This document shows positions 62,826-64,000 of a DNA stretch of 64,000 nt, one piece after another. Source of the stretch: Mesorhizobium kowhaii. Lineage in GTDB: Bacteria > Pseudomonadota > Alphaproteobacteria > Rhizobiales > Rhizobiaceae. A model generated the notes under the pieces. That model was not told where the DNA came from. It ran no database searches and saw only the letters and a program-made list of their open reading frames with translations. The first letter of the stretch is position 1. Each line of letters begins with the position of its first letter. The stretch covers positions 114,279 to 178,278 of the forward strand of contig NZ_MZXV01000010.1 in assembly GCF_003253745.1 (NCBI RefSeq), in the 5' to 3' direction. A program made the position numbers and the translations under genes.

Positions 62826-62902
62826 GCGGGTGTAGCTCAGTTGGTTAGAGTGCCGGCCTGTCACGCCGGAGGTCGCGGGTTCGAGCCCCGTCACTCGCGC
62901 CA
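62826..62902 (+). tRNA. tRNA-Asp (anticodon GTC)
   Basis: Acceptor GCGGGTG (62826-62832) pairs with CACTCGC (62892-62898, one G-U). Anticodon arm CCGGC-CTGTCAC-GCCGG gives GTC. T arm GCGGGTTCGAGCCCCGT-like is intact and CCA (62900-62902) is encoded. Confidence 0.97.
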
Positions 62903-63240
62903 TTTAACTTACTGATAGTTAAATGGTCTTCGCGCTAAGTAGGCTTCGGCCATGTCAGGCAAATCTGCCATGTAAGCACCATGTAAGCAGCGGGATTGAT
63001 AGGCCCGCTGGCGCTAGCTGCAATTGCGATGGTCGTGCAAACTAGCGAGTGACGGGCTCCTCTTCCAGCGGGAGCCCGATTACGACATACCCTCCTTTTG
63101 GTTCGAACTTTGGCGTGGCGCCCCCCTATGACAAAGAAATCGAGAAAACTGACTGAGCAGGAAGCGCTTGTCGCAGGCTGGCGATTGGAATTGGGATAGC
63201 GGTCGGTCGCGCGCTGGCGGGTTGATAGAGCAGTCCAAGT
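62903..63240. other. Non-coding stretch downstream of tRNA-Asp
   Basis: ATTTAACT-tactgat-AGTTAAAT (62902-62924) is a likely tRNA terminator hairpin. Two adjacent 11-bp copies of CCATGTAAGCA occupy 62968-62989. CGGGCTCC (63053-63060) pairs with GGAGCCCG (63071-63078). No gene is supported in this stretch. Confidence 0.5.
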
Positions 63241-63588
63241 TCAGAATGACTTGGGCGGCACGTATAGACAGATCGTAATGTCAGGGTTGCTAGATGGTTT
63301 TTGACGATGCCGGCCTGCCTTTTGGGCATGGCACCAATGGAAACGCATGTCGTGTGACTGACGCACCCTGCCGTCCGCGTAAGGCAGCAATTCACCAGAC
63401 GGCACCTTGAAGCCCTTGCTTGTTTCGCGAACGGCACCGTCTGCCATCGGCTTGCAATGCTCGTCCTGACAGCACTGTTTTTCGTACCAGCTATGTGCCG
63501 ATGCCAACGGCATTCCGAAAGCGCAGGTTGCGGCGATGATAGCGCCCAACCCGGATGCGCCGCCGCGCCCGCTCCATGGCCAGTTCAT
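63241..63588 (-). CDS. Small secreted Cys-containing hypothetical protein
   Basis: A 115-residue protein with a plausible Sec signal: GLGAIIAATCAFGMPLASAH, cleavage after ASA near residue 31. The mature part begins HSWYEKQCCQDEHCKPM, with three cysteines, then DMRFHWCHAQKAG and a final ICLYVPP. Small exported proteins with a HSWY..xCC...DC.P start and a late Cys pair recur in rhizobia, with no known function. Cysteines may form disulfides or bind metal. The frame ends at 63241. An overlapping alternative frame (63126-63437) has no signal and is less likely. Confidence 0.6.
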   Translation of the reverse strand: MNWPWSGRGGASGLGAIIAATCAFGMPLASAHSWYEKQCCQDEHCKPMADGAVRETSKGFKVPSGELLPYADGRVRQSHDMRFHWCHAQKAGRHRQKPSSNPDITICLYVPPKSF

Positions 63589-63667
63589 GAATTACATTAG
63601 GCCTATCTGATATAATGGCGCAAGCTGGGCTGTGTTCTGCTAATTTGTGCAAGGGTGGGCACCCTCC

Positions 63668-63832
63668 CTAGCGCCGTTTCATCTTCGGGGTGATCTCTTC
63701 AACCCGCACCTTGTCGCCGATCTCCTTTGCCATCGCCAAGGCTTTGGCTTTGTCCTTGGTGGTCAGCACGGTGCGCCAATGCGGCTTCTCGAATACGCTG
63801 ACGACGTAGGTTGTCACTGGCTTGTCGGTCAT
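63668..63832 (-). CDS. Small hypothetical protein (54 residues)
   Basis: Starts MTDKPVTTYVVSVFEKPHWR and ends EEITPKMKRR. The pattern YVVSVFEKPHWRTVLTTKDK followed by a helix AKALAMAKEIG looks like a compact beta-alpha unit. I know no family for it. The longer open frame to 63997 would run through a terminator hairpin and is rejected. Strongly basic C-terminus. Confidence 0.5.
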   Translation of the reverse strand: MTDKPVTTYVVSVFEKPHWRTVLTTKDKAKALAMAKEIGDKVRVEEITPKMKRR

Positions 63833-63871
63833 CCGAATGCTCAGTCGGTTCCGCGCGTGCTCATCCAAACC

Positions 63872-63912
63872 AAAAAAAGCAAAGCCCGCTGCCTCGGGGG
63901 GAAGCAGCGGGC
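63872..63912 (-). terminator. Terminator of a minus-strand gene beyond the right edge
   Basis: On the minus strand GCCCGCTGC (63912-63904) and GCAGCGGGC (63892-63884) form a 9-bp stem, followed by TTTGCTTTTTTTGG. It points to a gene ending upstream, to the right of the window. Confidence 0.75.
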
Positions 63913-64000
63913 AAATGCAGGGCCGGAAGGGCCTGTGTGCAAGTTTCCGGCAGCGCCCGACACAAACGGCGCGGCTGGAGGTTGGTTCCCTGATCAAATA

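Noticed and set aside
63128..63199. 23-codon frame (MTKKSRKLTEQEALVAGWRL) on plus
   Set aside because: Protein-like start but very short, no clear ribosome site and no neighbours to support it.

Overview
The window looks like chromosomal DNA of a rhizobial alphaproteobacterium, most likely Mesorhizobium or a close relative in the Phyllobacteriaceae. The grounds are high GC with alphaproteobacterial codon use, a sufS2-B-C-D-S1-X(sufT)-A operon in the order known from Rhizobium, an ICE/Irr-like iron-control palindrome upstream of it, GTTC-N7-GTTC-like SOS boxes upstream of recA, and intergenic hairpin mosaics of the RIME and rhizobial palindrome types. Species assignment is inference; no database search was possible.

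Layout. 1-322: 5' part of a trmJ-like rRNA/tRNA methyltransferase gene (minus). 602-3443: a 1.42-kb tandem duplication carrying a secreted beta-helix protein gene with its leader and terminator. 3526-5376: icd and a glutathione S-transferase gene. 5415-7988: an overlapping minus-strand trio (SDR-DoxX fusion, DUF2269 membrane protein, PhzF), following alaS and recA (to 12166). 12448-14385: psuK-psuG for pseudouridine breakdown. 14588-15500: TfoX-N and GFA-family genes. 15535-23452: the suf Fe-S assembly operon, with two unexpected passengers (a small membrane protein between sufB and sufC, and a DMP19/DUF4375 protein before sufA). 23691-28677: an alpha/beta hydrolase, a PaiB-like protein, and an envelope-glycolipid group (PAP2 phosphatase, ArnT-like GT-C enzyme, LAB_N protein, GT2 glycosyltransferase). 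28949-35620: tyrS, a very large AsmA/DUF3971 envelope protein, a bcp peroxiredoxin and a LytM endopeptidase.

36131-41398 is a regulated catabolic locus: FAD-linked 2-hydroxyacid oxidase, FadR-type regulator and VOC protein genes, then a NitT/TauT-type ABC importer. A good sigma70-like promoter has a palindrome lying on its -10 element. 41424-43806 holds an M20 amidohydrolase and a metal-ligand-poor, DoeA/creatinase-like pita-bread hydrolase. 44024-48934 is a sugar locus: ROK regulator, half-size ABC ATPase, periplasmic binding protein, permease and SDR dehydrogenase.

49138-61976 is the most unusual part: four large RTX (type I secreted, calcium-binding) protein genes sharing almost identical ~83-residue modules and the same ~125-residue C-terminal secretion domain, but with four different kinds of N-terminal region, two of them sister seven-repeat domains that probably form beta-propellers. 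A LuxR-type regulator gene lies inside the array, the first RTX gene is flanked by a duplicated 3' end of the SDR gene, and a truncated RTX 5' end sits between the second and third. No T1SS exporter genes are in the window. 62279-64000: a small unknown gene, tRNA-Val(TAC) on minus, tRNA-Asp(GTC) on plus, and two small minus-strand hypothetical genes.
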